A stretch of DNA of 64,000 nt from Bacillus tequilensis KCTC 13622 (GCF_000507145.1 NZ_AYTO01000041.1:496001-560000), one strand, 5' to 3'. Positions 52,890 to 62,417 are shown, counted from the first letter of the stretch. Numbers and translations: made by a program. Notes: a model not told the origin generated them from the sequence alone.

Positions 52890-54015
52890 ATAAACAATCT
52901 CCTCTCTGGATTTGTTTTTGTGCGTGCACCATTTTCTCATAAAATGAAAGTGCTTTTTCGGGCTGTCCGTTTTCCATATAGAATTGGGCAGCATCATGCG
53001 CAAGTTCTTCAATATAAGGATACAGCATATGTTCTTCAAGAAATTGAAAGGTGTGTGAGACTGATTCTGTGTCAATGTTTTTTCCGTATAACGCATGTAA
53101 AAATTGAAAAAGCTCTACAAATAATTCATCACTGTATTGACGGGCGATTTCCAATCCTTCACGATACTTTTTTTGCGCTTCGGCATCATTTTTTTGTTTA
53201 TACAGAACCTGTGTTAAAGAGTAGATAGAATGCGGAAGATTGTCGAACTTTTCCGACTTGCAAATAGAAACAGATTTCTCAAAGTATTCGGCTGCCTTTT
53301 GCAGTTCACCCATTTTCTCATAGCAGTTTCCGAGATTATACAGGGCGGAACTGATCAGGCGGGGATTGCCTTCTTTCTTTGCAAGATCTAAAGCCAGTTC
53401 TAAGTGGGGCAATGCTCTTTCTGGATACTGCATGTCATCATAATTTCCTGCAATAACGAATTCACATTGGATTCTGCGGACGGTGTACGTTTCATACATT
53501 TGGTACGTTTCTAATGCCTGAACGGCATAGCTCATCGAAACATAGGTTTGTTTTAAATTGTAAAAAATCTCGGCCATTTTAAAAGCAAACTCGGCTTTCT
53601 CAATATCATCCGAGACGAGGGCAAGATTCTTTTCTGCCCGTTTATAATACATCATGGCACTGACAAACATCTTCTGCTTAAATTCATACATTCCGCGAAA
53701 AAAATGAAAGTAATAATCAAGAAGCCCTGTCAGCTTGTACTGATTCCCTTCGATGTCTTCTAATAATTCCGAAAATTCAAGATGCGACGTGTCCTCTCCA
53801 AAAGGCTTAATGTAATCCAGCATGACACGATGCCTGAACTCCATTAAAGAATAATACAGCAGCAAATCTTGGTCTTCTTCCATATCCTCGATTTCTCTCT
53901 CTACTTCGAGCTTGACCCGTTCGGCTTCAGCCACGTGAAACTGGCGGATATGGGTATACCATTCATTAATTTTAAGCCCGACATAAGAGGACGGAATCGT
54001 CTGCTTCATCCTCAA
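52879..54015 (-). CDS. rapA: Response regulator aspartate phosphatase RapA
   Basis: 378 residues, the usual length. N-terminal three-helix bundle (about 1-70) with the catalytic Gln and Glu residues of Rap phosphatases, then TPR repeats (about 100-375: EYFEKSVSICKSEKFDNLPH..., RALPHLELALDLAKKEGN). Dephosphorylates Spo0F~P and delays sporulation. Overlaps phrA. ComA-type boxes lie upstream. Confidence 0.95.
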   Translation of the reverse strand: MRMKQTIPSSYVGLKINEWYTHIRQFHVAEAERVKLEVEREIEDMEEDQDLLLYYSLMEFRHRVMLDYIKPFGEDTSHLEFSELLEDIEGNQYKLTGLLDYYFHFFRGMYEFKQKMFVSAMMYYKRAEKNLALVSDDIEKAEFAFKMAEIFYNLKQTYVSMSYAVQALETYQMYETYTVRRIQCEFVIAGNYDDMQYPERALPHLELALDLAKKEGNPRLISSALYNLGNCYEKMGELQKAAEYFEKSVSICKSEKFDNLPHSIYSLTQVLYKQKNDAEAQKKYREGLEIARQYSDELFVELFQFLHALYGKNIDTESVSHTFQFLEEHMLYPYIEELAHDAAQFYMENGQPEKALSFYEKMVHAQKQIQRGDCLYEI

Positions 54016-54082
54016 TTAATCCCCCCTTTTTGACCTACCCAGGATATGTCATATTTTATCATATTTGCAAGAAAAAGAAGAA

Positions 54083-54122
54083 CGCAAAATAACCGCAATT
54101 GTCGAATTTCGGCTAACCGCAA
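54083..54122 (-). promoter_or_regulatory. ComA boxes upstream of rapA
   Basis: Minus strand TTGCGG-TTAG-CCGAAA (54107-54122) closely matches the ComA site TTGCGG-N4-CCGCAA. A second TTGCGG-TTAT-TTTGCG (54083-54098) is a half-match 24 bp downstream. rapA is a known ComA target. Confidence 0.8.
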
Positions 54123-54251
54123 CAAAATGAATACATGCAGGAGTGCCTCACACAGTATTTTGTTTCAACCACAGCATATTACTTGTGAAATGCTAACCGT
54201 TGATATAGGATTTCATTGCACCATTTATTTTTACATATGGAGGAGATCATC

Positions 54252-54716
54252 ATGAGCCAATCCGCTCAAATTGTCAGCCATTTTTTATCCCATCGAAACG
54301 TGACCAATGAGCTGGCTGAAAAAATCAGCAAAGACCATTACAGCTACAAGCCGACTGAAACGTCAATGTCAGCGGAAGAGCTGGTCAAACACATTCTTAC
54401 GTCTTTCCACCTGTTTGCCAATGTCATTAAAGAGGGCAATGGCTCACCATTTCAAAACAAGCAGGAAGAAACAGAAACAGATCTCAATGTTCTGGCAAAA
54501 ACATATACAGAAAAAACGGCCGCTATCCTTGAACAGCTGACTGAAGAACAGCTGAACAGAGAAATTGATCTGACAGCCGCTTTCGGCAGAAAAGTCACAG
54601 GCAGCGCGCTGCTTCAGCTCGCAATGGAGCATGAAATACACCATAAAGGCAACCTGTTTGTTTATGTACGGGAAATGGGCCACACGGAGCTTCCTTTCTA
54701 TCAGCAGCGCATGTAA
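54252..54716 (+). CDS. yjoA: DinB-like protein YjoA
   Basis: 154 residues, four-helix DinB/YfiT metalloenzyme fold. Metal-ligand His residues occur in VKHILTSFHLF and MEHEIHHKGN, as in bacillithiol-S-transferase relatives. The ATG follows ATGGAGGAGATCATC; an upstream in-frame ATG (54216) has no ribosome site. Substrate unknown. Confidence 0.88.
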   Translation: MSQSAQIVSHFLSHRNVTNELAEKISKDHYSYKPTETSMSAEELVKHILTSFHLFANVIKEGNGSPFQNKQEETETDLNVLAKTYTEKTAAILEQLTEEQLNREIDLTAAFGRKVTGSALLQLAMEHEIHHKGNLFVYVREMGHTELPFYQQRM

Positions 54717-54729
54717 CGTAAACAAGAAA

Positions 54730-54759
54730 AAGATACCTGTTCATGGGTATCTTTTTTTT
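54730..54759 (+). terminator. Terminator of yjoA
   Basis: AAAGATACC pairs with GGTATCTTT around TGTTCATG and is followed by a T-run. Confidence 0.9.
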
Positions 54760-54941
54760 ATGCCTTCCGTTCACTGCCAGATTTCGTCCAGACACTCATT
54801 AAAGGGCTCATGAATAAAGATATTGAGCAAACCAAAATTTCAAGCATCAGACGTGCAAAAATTCAAAAAATTTAATTGATTAACATGACCTAATCATATA
54901 TAATCTGATAAAAATAGTCGGGTTTTCAGGAGGCCTTTATC

Positions 54942-55706
54942 ATGAGTGTAAGCATCATATTGATGGGTTTGTTTGTCGGAGCCTTAGTCGGATTGACAGG
55001 AGTCGGCGGAGCAGCCTTATTAACTCCCCTTTTAATTGTGCTTGGAATTAATCCTTCCATTGCGGTCGGTACGGATCTTGTATATAACTCGATTACCAAG
55101 CTGTTTGGCGTCGCCTCCCATTGGCGGCAGAAAACGATTAATTTTAAGCTGGTCAAATACTTAGCCATCGGCAGTATTCCGAGTGCTTCGCTAGCCATTG
55201 GCATACTGCATTTGTTCCCCGCCTTTCATCAGCATCAGGAAGACATTATTAAGCACGCTCTTGGCTATGTGTTAACCCTGGTTGCCATCTCAATCATCGT
55301 GCGTTTGTTTTTGGACCGAAAACTTCGTCCGAACCGCTGGCAGCTGATGCCGCTTGAAAACAAGCGGGCACTGACGATTCTTATTGGTGTTGTGTTTGGA
55401 TTTATCGTGGGATTAACATCAATTGGTTCCGGGTCATTATTTGCAATTGCCATGATTTACTTATTCAACATGAAAGCGTCACAGATTGTCGGAACCGATA
55501 TTGCGCATGCTTTTCTTCTCGTTACGGCAGCAGGCATTTTGAACGCAAGCTTTGGCAGCGTGGATTACATGCTGGCAGCTAACCTGCTGCTCGGTTCGAT
55601 TCCCGGCGTGCTGATCGGGAGCCACCTCTCGCCTCGATTCTCCCCGCGCCCGCTGCAATTTATTATGGCGTCCATCATTTTGATCAGCGGCTTAAAACTG
55701 ATTTAA
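54942..55706 (+). CDS. yjnA: TauE/SafE-family membrane protein YjnA
   Basis: 254 residues, sulfite exporter/TSUP family, about eight membrane helices. The repeated TSUP motif appears as GALVGLTGVGGAALLTPLLIV in the first half and GFIVGLTSIGSGSLFAIAMIY in the second. It probably moves a small sulfur-containing or organic anion. The ATG follows CAGGAGGCC. Confidence 0.9.
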   Translation: MSVSIILMGLFVGALVGLTGVGGAALLTPLLIVLGINPSIAVGTDLVYNSITKLFGVASHWRQKTINFKLVKYLAIGSIPSASLAIGILHLFPAFHQHQEDIIKHALGYVLTLVAISIIVRLFLDRKLRPNRWQLMPLENKRALTILIGVVFGFIVGLTSIGSGSLFAIAMIYLFNMKASQIVGTDIAHAFLLVTAAGILNASFGSVDYMLAANLLLGSIPGVLIGSHLSPRFSPRPLQFIMASIILISGLKLI

Positions 55707-55707
55707 T

Positions 55708-55740
55708 AAAAAAGGCTGTCCCCTCGGAGGATAGCCTTTT
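55708..55740 (+). terminator. Terminator of yjnA
   Basis: AAAAGGCTGTCC pairs with GGATAGCCTTTT (one G-T pair) around CCTCGGA and is followed by T. Confidence 0.85.
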
Positions 55741-55788
55741 TCATTACAACGTCACACCCGATGTAAAAATGGCAAGTTCTCTGATGGT

Positions 55789-56179
55789 TTACAAGCCTGC
55801 GCTCGCCACCTCAATCATAGAATGGATAAACTCCCGCAACACATCATCCTTCGCTAAAAAAAGGCCTGCGTTAGCATCATGAGACGGATTGCCGTTCGCC
55901 ATCGGCACAGTTTTTGCCCGTGCCATACATTTCTCCTCATCTGCCGCATCGCCTGCAATATATGTCTCTTCAATTCCATTGGCTCTCATGATGCGCTATT
56001 TGTAATGATCCCTATACAGCCAGGCTTTCGTAATGTTTTGAAAGTCTTTTTTTCATAGATTTCTTTCGGGCTTAAGTGGCAGTGATAATCAATAATCGGC
56101 ATGTCTTTCGCATCTTTATGATAGAGGGTGATAGCGATTTCATTTTCCAACAAAAAATTTTCGCCTATAAGGGCTCCAT
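55789..56179 (-). pseudogene. uxaC: uxaC remnant fused to a uxaA-like 3' end (hexuronate operon deletion scar)
   Basis: Uronate isomerase start ([17 protein letters not shown], then RANGIEETYIAGDA...KTVPMA) is recognisable but broken. A base is missing at codon 4 (CCC TT-ATA GGC), another in an A-run near codon 42, and a Trp codon became TAG before RIMRANG. After about 80 residues uxaC sequence stops at GNP and continues as DANAGLF...MIEVASAGL, which resembles the altronate dehydratase (UxaA) C-terminus, the last gene of the operon in strain 168. Everything between is gone. Confidence 0.8.
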
Positions 56180-56227
56180 GTCCCCACCGTCTTTCATTCG
56201 ATTCCAAAATGTTAAGGTTAGCAAATA

Positions 56228-56282
56228 AACAAAAAAGACATTGCCGGAAAGCGTCCCAAAAGGAACGCTTTCTGCAATGTCC
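56228..56282 (-). terminator. Terminator of ndh
   Basis: A long stem on the minus strand, GACATTGC...GAAAGCGT with ACGCTTTC...GCAATGTC (one or two bulges), followed by TTTTTTGTTT. Confidence 0.9.
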
Positions 56283-56298
56283 AAGTCGACAAAAAGGA

Positions 56299-57477
56299 TT
56301 AATAAGCGAGGCTGAAAAGTCCTTTAATATGTGTCAAATATCGTACATTACTTGCTTCTTTCATCAAGGAAGCAGGAAGACCTTTAAGCGGTGTAGAATT
56401 AGCACCAATAATGGCAACCGCGTCTTTGCGTCCAAGGCTTGCAAGTGTACCAGAGTTTACTGGCTTGAATGTTTCAAGCGTTTTGCCTTCTAAGTAAGCG
56501 AATAGGTTGTAACCGATCAGCTCACCCATTTGCCATGCGATTTGTGCAGTTGGCGGGTATGGACGACCGTCTGCACCAAAGTAAACTGCACTGTCTCCGG
56601 CAACGAAGACATCCTCATGAGATGTAGATTGCAGGAAGTCGTTTACTGTCGCGCGTCCGCGGTTCACTTCAAGACCTGATTCACCGACTAATGGGTTGCC
56701 TTGTACGCCGCCAGTCCAAACAAATGTGTTGGCAACGACTTTAGATCCGTCTTTCAGATCAATGACGTTTCCTTCTACATTTGTAACAGGAAGACCTGTT
56801 AAGAACTCAACGCCGCGTTTTTCAAGGCTTGCAGTCGCACGTTCGATAAGATCATCCGGAAGAACAGGAAGGATTTTCGGACCTGCTTCAACCAGTTTCA
56901 ATTTGATTTCTTTATGGTCTACGCCGTATTTTTTCGCAAGGTTTGGCATGATGTCAGCAAGCTCACCGACAAGCTCAACACCCGTTAAGCCGCCTCCGCC
57001 GATAAGGATTGTTGCATCAGCTTCATTTTTCGTTTTAGAGTACTCGCGCACACGTTCTTCAACATGTTGATAGACTTTGTTCGCATCAGCAGCTGATTTC
57101 AATACCATGCTGTTTTCTTGAAGGCCCGGGATGCCGAAGTAAGCCGTTACAGAACCAAGACCTACAACAAGCGCATCGTAAGATAATGTAGAACCGTCAG
57201 CAAGCGCAACTTCTTTTTTATCAACAGAGAAAGAGCTTACTTCCGCGATTTTAAGATCAATGTCTTTGCCTTTGAAAAGTTTTTCAAGTGGCATTGCAAC
57301 CGCTTTTTCAGACACGTTGCCTGCTGCAAGACGGTGTAATTCCGTAATGATTTGGTGAGTTGGGTATTTGTTTACCACTGTCACGCGTGCTTGTTCTTTT
57401 GTATAATGTTTGCGAACTGTTAGAGCAGAAAGAACTCCGCCATAACCAGCGCCTAGAATGACAATATGTTTTGACAT
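56299..57477 (-). CDS. ndh: Type II NADH dehydrogenase (YjlD)
   Basis: Non-proton-pumping NADH:menaquinone reductase at the inner membrane face, 392 residues. FAD-binding [11 protein letters not shown] at the N-terminus, NADH-binding [14 protein letters not shown] near residue 165, VFVAGDSA, and a C-terminal amphipathic tail for membrane contact. It follows yjlC in the Rex-controlled pair; the ATG follows GGAGGATATACG. Confidence 0.95.
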   Translation of the reverse strand: MSKHIVILGAGYGGVLSALTVRKHYTKEQARVTVVNKYPTHQIITELHRLAAGNVSEKAVAMPLEKLFKGKDIDLKIAEVSSFSVDKKEVALADGSTLSYDALVVGLGSVTAYFGIPGLQENSMVLKSAADANKVYQHVEERVREYSKTKNEADATILIGGGGLTGVELVGELADIMPNLAKKYGVDHKEIKLKLVEAGPKILPVLPDDLIERATASLEKRGVEFLTGLPVTNVEGNVIDLKDGSKVVANTFVWTGGVQGNPLVGESGLEVNRGRATVNDFLQSTSHEDVFVAGDSAVYFGADGRPYPPTAQIAWQMGELIGYNLFAYLEGKTLETFKPVNSGTLASLGRKDAVAIIGANSTPLKGLPASLMKEASNVRYLTHIKGLFSLAY

Positions 57478-57516
57478 CGTATATCCTCCGTCCTTTATAT
57501 CAATTTGAATCTGAGA

Positions 57517-57939
57517 TTATTTTTGTTTTTCGCGTTCGTTCAAAACTTCAAGGTAGCTGTTAGCAAAACGGAACAGCTTTTGAGCTTGAGGATCTTTCAG
57601 CATGCGCAACAGGCCGAAAAGACCAATTGTTTCGTTGCTTGCATCCGCGCGGTCTTTCGCTTCGATTGCAGTCGCAGCTACTTCTTTCGCTGTGTCTTTT
57701 ACAGGCTCAAGAATTTCTGTGATCGCACCGACAGTGTCGCTTTTTAGCACTTCGTCAGTTGCTACAGACTGAGCGAAATCATAAGACTTCGTTAAAATAT
57801 TCACTAACTCAGTCAGCTTTGGAAGCTGGTCAACTAAAACAGTCAGTGATTCTTGAACTTCTGGCTTTAACAGCTGATCAATAAGATCTTGCTGGCTTTG
57901 GCTGACAGACGCGTTTGTTTGATCGATTGTTTCTGGCAT
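57517..57939 (-). CDS. yjlC: DUF1641 protein YjlC
   Basis: 140 residues, acidic and helical (LLKPEVQESLTVLVDQLPKLTELVNILTKS, then KDPQAQKLFRFANSYLEVL). It is co-transcribed with ndh, 39 bp upstream of it, but its biochemical role is unknown; an accessory function to NDH-2 is inferred. ATG 57939 follows AAAGGAGAATTGGAT; the longer frame lacks a ribosome site. Confidence 0.9.
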   Translation of the reverse strand: MPETIDQTNASVSQSQQDLIDQLLKPEVQESLTVLVDQLPKLTELVNILTKSYDFAQSVATDEVLKSDTVGAITEILEPVKDTAKEVAATAIEAKDRADASNETIGLFGLLRMLKDPQAQKLFRFANSYLEVLNEREKQK

Positions 57940-58034
57940 ATCCAATTCTCCTTTACTATAAGCAGTTTGCTGATTTTTTTTGGAAAGGGTAGTGCCTCTC
58001 CCTGCTCTTACGCTTGAAGGCATAAGAATAAGGA

Positions 58035-58052
58035 TTGTGAATTCGTGCACAA
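58035..58052. promoter_or_regulatory. Rex operator upstream of yjlC-ndh
   Basis: TTGTGAA-TTCG-TGCACAA matches the Rex site TTGTGAA-N4-TTCACAA with one mismatch. Rex is known to repress yjlC-ndh when NADH is low, in a feedback loop with the NADH dehydrogenase. Confidence 0.85.
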
Positions 58053-58332
58053 TCATTTACAAAAATATATGTTTACTACCCAGTTTTTCATCTTGCCATA
58101 TTCAGTATTATTTTTATCTCAAAAATAAACAATTGAATAAGTCAAAATCCTTTACTCTCTCTGAAAATAGCAAACATAAAAAACTCCAATTCGATTACCT
58201 TCTATATGATAACACTTTTTGAACAAAATTTGAACGTGAATTGCTTCGATTATGAAATTAATTTATATGGAGCCCGTGTCATAACGTTTCTGCAGTACTA
58301 GTTATTGACAATCCAACAATTTTCTCCCCCCT
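58053..58332. other. AT-rich intergenic region upstream of yjlC, no gene seen
   Basis: About 280 bp between the Rex box and the yjlB stop. It holds the yjlC promoter; no frame, repeat or RNA fold stands out. Confidence 0.5.
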
Positions 58333-58830
58333 TCAATTGACCCATATTGCCAAAAGAGGAGCTCTTCTTCCTGTGACCGGATCACTAGCCGGCAATGAGA
58401 CCTGCTTGATTTGTTTCAGCGCTTCCTCCCGCTCATCCGGCTCACCCGTCTTCAAATCATACTGAACGCCTTCCGGGTAGGCGCCGATCACCATAAAATC
58501 GGGACTTGCGCTTATTTTTTTATGGCCGACTCCGGCTGGGATCACAACGGCGTCGCCCGATTTAAAAGGAATGGCGGACCCTTTTTCTCCCCCAAACTGA
58601 ATCATGGCCTCTCCCCGGACTGCAATCAGCACTTCATGCGTATTGCTGTGATAATGATGATATGGAAAAACACTTCCTGACCAGCTGTTTGACCAGCCAT
58701 GACGGTTGACAATCCGCTCTGCCTCGCCGGTGTCTTTGAGCGCGTTTTGATACACAACGAGCGGAAAATCAGGGTGATTCGGAATTCTGCCGTCATCCTG
58801 AAAGAAGTACGTCTGTGTCTTTGCTTCCAT
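58333..58830 (-). CDS. yjlB: Cupin-domain protein YjlB
   Basis: 165 residues, single cupin domain. Metal-site motif 1 is in YHHYHSNTHEVLIAVRGEA (His, His, Glu) and motif 2 in VVIPAGVGHKKI (His). Small-molecule dioxygenase or isomerase activity is possible but not determinable. ATG 58830 follows AAGGAGGTGACATTG. Confidence 0.88.
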   Translation of the reverse strand: MEAKTQTYFFQDDGRIPNHPDFPLVVYQNALKDTGEAERIVNRHGWSNSWSGSVFPYHHYHSNTHEVLIAVRGEAMIQFGGEKGSAIPFKSGDAVVIPAGVGHKKISASPDFMVIGAYPEGVQYDLKTGEPDEREEALKQIKQVSLPASDPVTGRRAPLLAIWVN

Positions 58831-58960
58831 CAATGTCACCTCCTTCTTTTGTCTTCCACACATAGCGGTTCGCAAAACATGCTGTTTTTCTCACGATTCC
58901 ATTGCCCTGCATGATACCGAATAGTATAGTATAAAAAATAATGCCAAAATGAGGGATATC

Positions 58961-59935
58961 ATGAAAGCAATCGTTATCGGAATATTAGCTTCACTCTTTT
59001 TCGCCGTTACCTTTATTTTAAACAGAGCGATGGAGTTGGCCGGGGGCAGCTGGCTTTGGAGCTCTTCGCTGCGCTTTATTTTTATGGCGCCGTTTTTATG
59101 TTTGATTGTCATCATGAGAGGGACGTTCGCTCCTCTCTTACAAGAGATGCGGAAAAAGCCGATCTTTTGGATTAAATGGAGCTTTGTCGGCTTCGTGCTT
59201 TTTTACGCGCCGATCACATTTGCGGCAGGATATGGTCCCGGATGGCTTGTAGCCGGAACTTGGCAAATTACCATTGTAGCCGGTGTGCTCTTATCTCCTT
59301 TTTTCCATGTCAAAAAAGACATGCCGGGCGGGCCGCAGCTTGTTCGGCAAAAGATTCCCCTTGTTTCACTTGGCACTTCCATGATCATCCTGATCGGAGC
59401 GGCGCTGATTCAGCTTCAGCATGCCGAATCGCTTTCAGGGAAGATGCTGCTTTTCAGTGTGCTGCCGGTTGTTATTGCGGCTTTTGCCTATCCGTTAGGA
59501 AACCGGAGAATGCTTGAACAATACGGAGGCCGGCTTGATACATTTCAGCGTGTGCTTGGAATGACATTGGCAAGCCTTCCGTTCTGGCTTCTATTAGCAG
59601 CTTACGGCTGGTGGTCAGACGGCCTGCCGACAGCGGGTCAAACCGTTCAATCCTTTATCGTGGCCGTCAGCTCAGGCATCATTGCGACTGTTTTATTTTT
59701 TTGGGCCACTGATATGGTTAGAGACAGCCCGCAAAAACTCGCGGCCGTTGAAGCCACTCAATCCGGTGAAGTGATTTTCGCGCTGCTTGGCGAAATTGTT
59801 CTTCTGTCAGGCGTTTTCCCGTCCCTTTTATCATTTGCCGGTTTATTCATTATTATTGCGGGGATGGTATTACATACCTTTACATCACAGCCGAGAAAGC
59901 GGAGAAAGAAAGCACAGTCAAATCTGACTGCGTAG
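58961..59935 (+). CDS. yjlA: EamA-family multidrug resistance/metabolite transporter YjlA
   Basis: 324 residues, ten predicted membrane helices in two EamA repeats, with a basic C-terminal tail (RKRRKKAQSN). Probably a metabolite exporter; substrate unknown. The ATG at 58961 has GAGGG six bases upstream. The ATG at 58949 is the longer alternative. Divergent from yjlB. Confidence 0.88.
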   Translation: MKAIVIGILASLFFAVTFILNRAMELAGGSWLWSSSLRFIFMAPFLCLIVIMRGTFAPLLQEMRKKPIFWIKWSFVGFVLFYAPITFAAGYGPGWLVAGTWQITIVAGVLLSPFFHVKKDMPGGPQLVRQKIPLVSLGTSMIILIGAALIQLQHAESLSGKMLLFSVLPVVIAAFAYPLGNRRMLEQYGGRLDTFQRVLGMTLASLPFWLLLAAYGWWSDGLPTAGQTVQSFIVAVSSGIIATVLFFWATDMVRDSPQKLAAVEATQSGEVIFALLGEIVLLSGVFPSLLSFAGLFIIIAGMVLHTFTSQPRKRRKKAQSNLTA

Positions 59936-60051
59936 CAGCTGCAAGAGTATGGGTGAAAATCTGTTCTCCTTTATTTGTGCTACTAAGAATCTGTTACACG
60001 TGATAGTTAAATATCTTGTCAGCCTACTTATATTGAAAGGTGATTATTGTT

Positions 60052-60804
60052 ATGGAAGCAAACGATCAAACACAAAACATACCAGCCATCTCCTTCAGAT
60101 CAGTCCGAAAAAGCTATGAACAAGACTGACAAACTTATGATGTACTGCGGGATGTCAGCGGAGACATTCGCCAGGGCGCAATCGTCGCCGTTTTAGGTCC
60201 TTCCGGTTCAGGAAAAAGCAGCCTCCTGTCCATGTGCAATTTAATGAGAACGCCTGACAGCGGCGAAGTCAACATATACGGAAAGGAAGTCCGAGAATGG
60301 AATGTCAATAAGCTGAGGCGAACCGCTGCCCTTGCGTTTCAATCTGCGCCCGTCCTCGACGGGACAGTGCGTGACAATTTAAGTCTTGTCCAAAGGCTGC
60401 ATCAATCCCAGTTATACCCTCCTGAAGAGCTCGCTTCTCTTGCAGGGCTGCCGCCAGAGCTGTTGGACAGAAGTGCGAGGGACTTATCGGGCGGACAGCG
60501 GCAAAGGCTGTCACTGGCCAGAACGCTCGCAAACCCTTCCTCTATTCTGCTGCTGGACGAAATCACGTCGGCCTTGGACCCAGTTTCTGCTTTTGAGATT
60601 GAAGAGCTGATCAAACGTCATCATCGAGAGAAAAAATGGACAGTCATGTGGGTCACTCATAATATGGAGCAGGCAAAACGAGTAGCCGATACCATTTGGT
60701 TTATGGCGGATGGCCGGCTGCTGGAAATCGCTGAAACCGGAGCATTTTTCTCCGCTCCGCAGCATGAAGCCGCCAAGGAGTTTTTGAAAGGAGGAACCCG
60801 ATAA
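60052..60804 (+). pseudogene. yjkB: ABC transporter ATPase YjkB with a premature stop
   Basis: Reading from ATG 60052 (MEANDQTQNIPA...) the frame hits TGA at codon 26 (60127-60129), then continues in the same frame to 60804 without another stop: QTYDVLRDVSGDI, Walker A GPSGSGKSS, signature LSGGQRQRLSLARTL, Walker B ILLLDEIT. A single base change (GGA or CGA/TGG to TGA) explains it. Translation restarting at ATG 60232 would lack Walker A and be inactive. It belongs with yjkA as a FetAB-like pair. Confidence 0.88.
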
Positions 60805-61556
60805 TGGATTACCTTTCTCTCTCTTTAACGATGATCTTTGTTTTGATCGCCTTGTTTTTATCAAAATCCTTTAAAGCCGGCGTAGAAAAAGACATGATCA
60901 TTGCCACCATCCGGGCCGCGGTGCAGCTGCTTATCATCGGTTATGTACTCTCGCTGATTTTTCGAGGAAACCATCCTGTTTTTATCCTGCTGATGGTGCT
61001 GTTAATGCTGGCGGTGGCGGCGCAAAATGTCATCAAACGAAAGAAAAATACAATCGGTTCGTTTTGGAGAGTGTTCGCCGCGTTAGCGATTGTAGAAATT
61101 GTAACGCAAGGAATTCTGCTGTCTCTTCACATCATTCCGCTTACGGCCCGCTATGTCATTCCGATCAGCGGGATGGTCATCGGAAATTCGATGGTGCTCT
61201 CAAGTTTGTTTTTAAACCGGTTGAGCGCAGAAGTCGGCATTCGCAAAGAAGAAATTCAATTAATATTGTCTCTGGGCGGCACACCGAAGCAATCCATACA
61301 GCGTATTCTTACTTCCGCAATGAAAATGAGTATGATCCCGACGCTGGAAAGCCAGAAAACGCTGGGGCTTGTTCAGCTTCCAGGCATGATGACGGGCCAG
61401 ATTCTAGCCGGAGCGGACCCGATTCAAGCGGTTCGCTTTCAGCTCTTGATCGTGTTTACCACGATGGCGTCCGCCGCGCTGACATGTGTAATCTTAAGCG
61501 CTCTGACATCCCCGTCATTATTCACCGCGCATCAGCAGCTGAAGGAAAATGGGTGA
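60804..61556 (+). CDS. yjkA: UPF0014/FetB-like membrane permease YjkA
   Basis: 250 residues, about seven membrane helices, UPF0014 family; relatives include E. coli FetB of the FetAB iron exporter. GGTPKQSIQRILTSAMKMSMIPTLESQKTLGLVQLPGMMTGQILAGADP is the conserved coupling region. The ATG overlaps the yjkB stop by one base. Intact although its ATPase partner has a nonsense codon. Confidence 0.9.
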   Translation: MDYLSLSLTMIFVLIALFLSKSFKAGVEKDMIIATIRAAVQLLIIGYVLSLIFRGNHPVFILLMVLLMLAVAAQNVIKRKKNTIGSFWRVFAALAIVEIVTQGILLSLHIIPLTARYVIPISGMVIGNSMVLSSLFLNRLSAEVGIRKEEIQLILSLGGTPKQSIQRILTSAMKMSMIPTLESQKTLGLVQLPGMMTGQILAGADPIQAVRFQLLIVFTTMASAALTCVILSALTSPSLFTAHQQLKENG

Positions 61557-61562
61557 CAGTCA

Positions 61563-61597
61563 AAAGCCGCTTTTCCCTTAGAAAGCGGCTTTTTGGT
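61563..61597. terminator. Terminator between yjkA and yjjA
   Basis: AAAGCCGCTTT pairs with AAAGCGGCTTT around TCCCTTAG and is followed by T on the plus strand. Confidence 0.88.
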
Positions 61598-61601
61598 CTG
61601 A

Positions 61602-62417
61602 TTATGACTTTTCTTCATAATACTTGGACAGCTCAACAATCATCGCGCCCATCCGCTCAATCTCCGGCGCAAGCAGCCTCGTGATGCCTTCTTCCCGCAG
61701 CGCTTCAGCGGTCACTTTTCCGACAGCCGCTGCGATGGCGCGCTCTTCGAATACAGCCTTCACTTCATTGATATAGCCGCGCTCCTTGGCAAAATCAAAC
61801 AGAGAACGAACCTGAATGGCTGTTGTAAAGCAAACAGCGTCGATCTCGCCGCCCATCAGCTCTCGGCATAACCGCTCCACCGTTTCCTCCTCTGGCGGGA
61901 TGTGCTGATAAGGCAGAATCGGCAGGACAGACGCGCCTTTTTCTTCAAAAAATGCCATGAGGGCCGGCGCTTTTTCTCCATGTAGCTGTACCATGACTTT
62001 TTTCCCTGAAAAGTCATGAGGCTCCAAGGAACGAATTAAACCTCTTGTTGTCCCGTCTTCATCCGAAGCTTCAGGTGTGATCCCAAGCTTTTTCAGCGCA
62101 GCCAGCGTTTTGTATCCCCGGCATGCCGCTTTCGCCTGGCGAATTGCCTGCAGAAACTCATCTTTCAGACCGATTTTCTCTGCTATATCGACAAGAGTTT
62201 CCGTTCCGATGCCTGTCGTGAAAATGACCCAGTCAGCTTTTTCCTCGACAAACGTTCGCAAGTCCGGCTCCACCTGCTTCTCTGCTAAGTAAACCGTTCC
62301 TTGGAGAGGCCGGATGACAGGAGTTCCGCCCTGTTTTTCAATGATCGTGCTGATCTCTTCGGTTTTTCGGGAGCCCCCGATCGCCACGCGCTTACCATGT
62401 AACCCTTTTCCCATACC
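61602..62417 (-). CDS. yjjA: Uroporphyrinogen-III synthase-like protein YjjA
   Basis: 271 residues, HEM4 fold (two alpha/beta domains): KRVAIGGSRKTEEISTIIEKQGG, DWVIFTTGIGTETLV, IDAVCFTTAIQVRSLFDFAK, AAVGKVTAEALREEGI. It resembles HemD but lies apart from heme genes, so it may be a regulatory or alternative paralogue. ATG 62417 follows AGGAGAGGAAACGGGT. Confidence 0.85.
   Translation of the reverse strand, partial: GMGKGLHGKRVAIGGSRKTEEISTIIEKQGGTPVIRPLQGTVYLAEKQVEPDLRTFVEEKADWVIFTTGIGTETLVDIAEKIGLKDEFLQAIRQAKAACRGYKTLAALKKLGITPEASDEDGTTRGLIRSLEPHDFSGKKVMVQLHGEKAPALMAFFEEKGASVLPILPYQHIPPEEETVERLCRELMGGEIDAVCFTTAIQVRSLFDFAKERGYINEVKAVFEERAIAAAVGKVTAEALREEGITRLLAPEIERMGAMIVELSKYYEEKS

Noticed and set aside
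60232..60804. yjkB as an intact 190-codon gene from ATG 60232
   Set aside because: This start has no ribosome site and removes the Walker A motif; the true frame begins at 60052 and contains a stop at codon 26.
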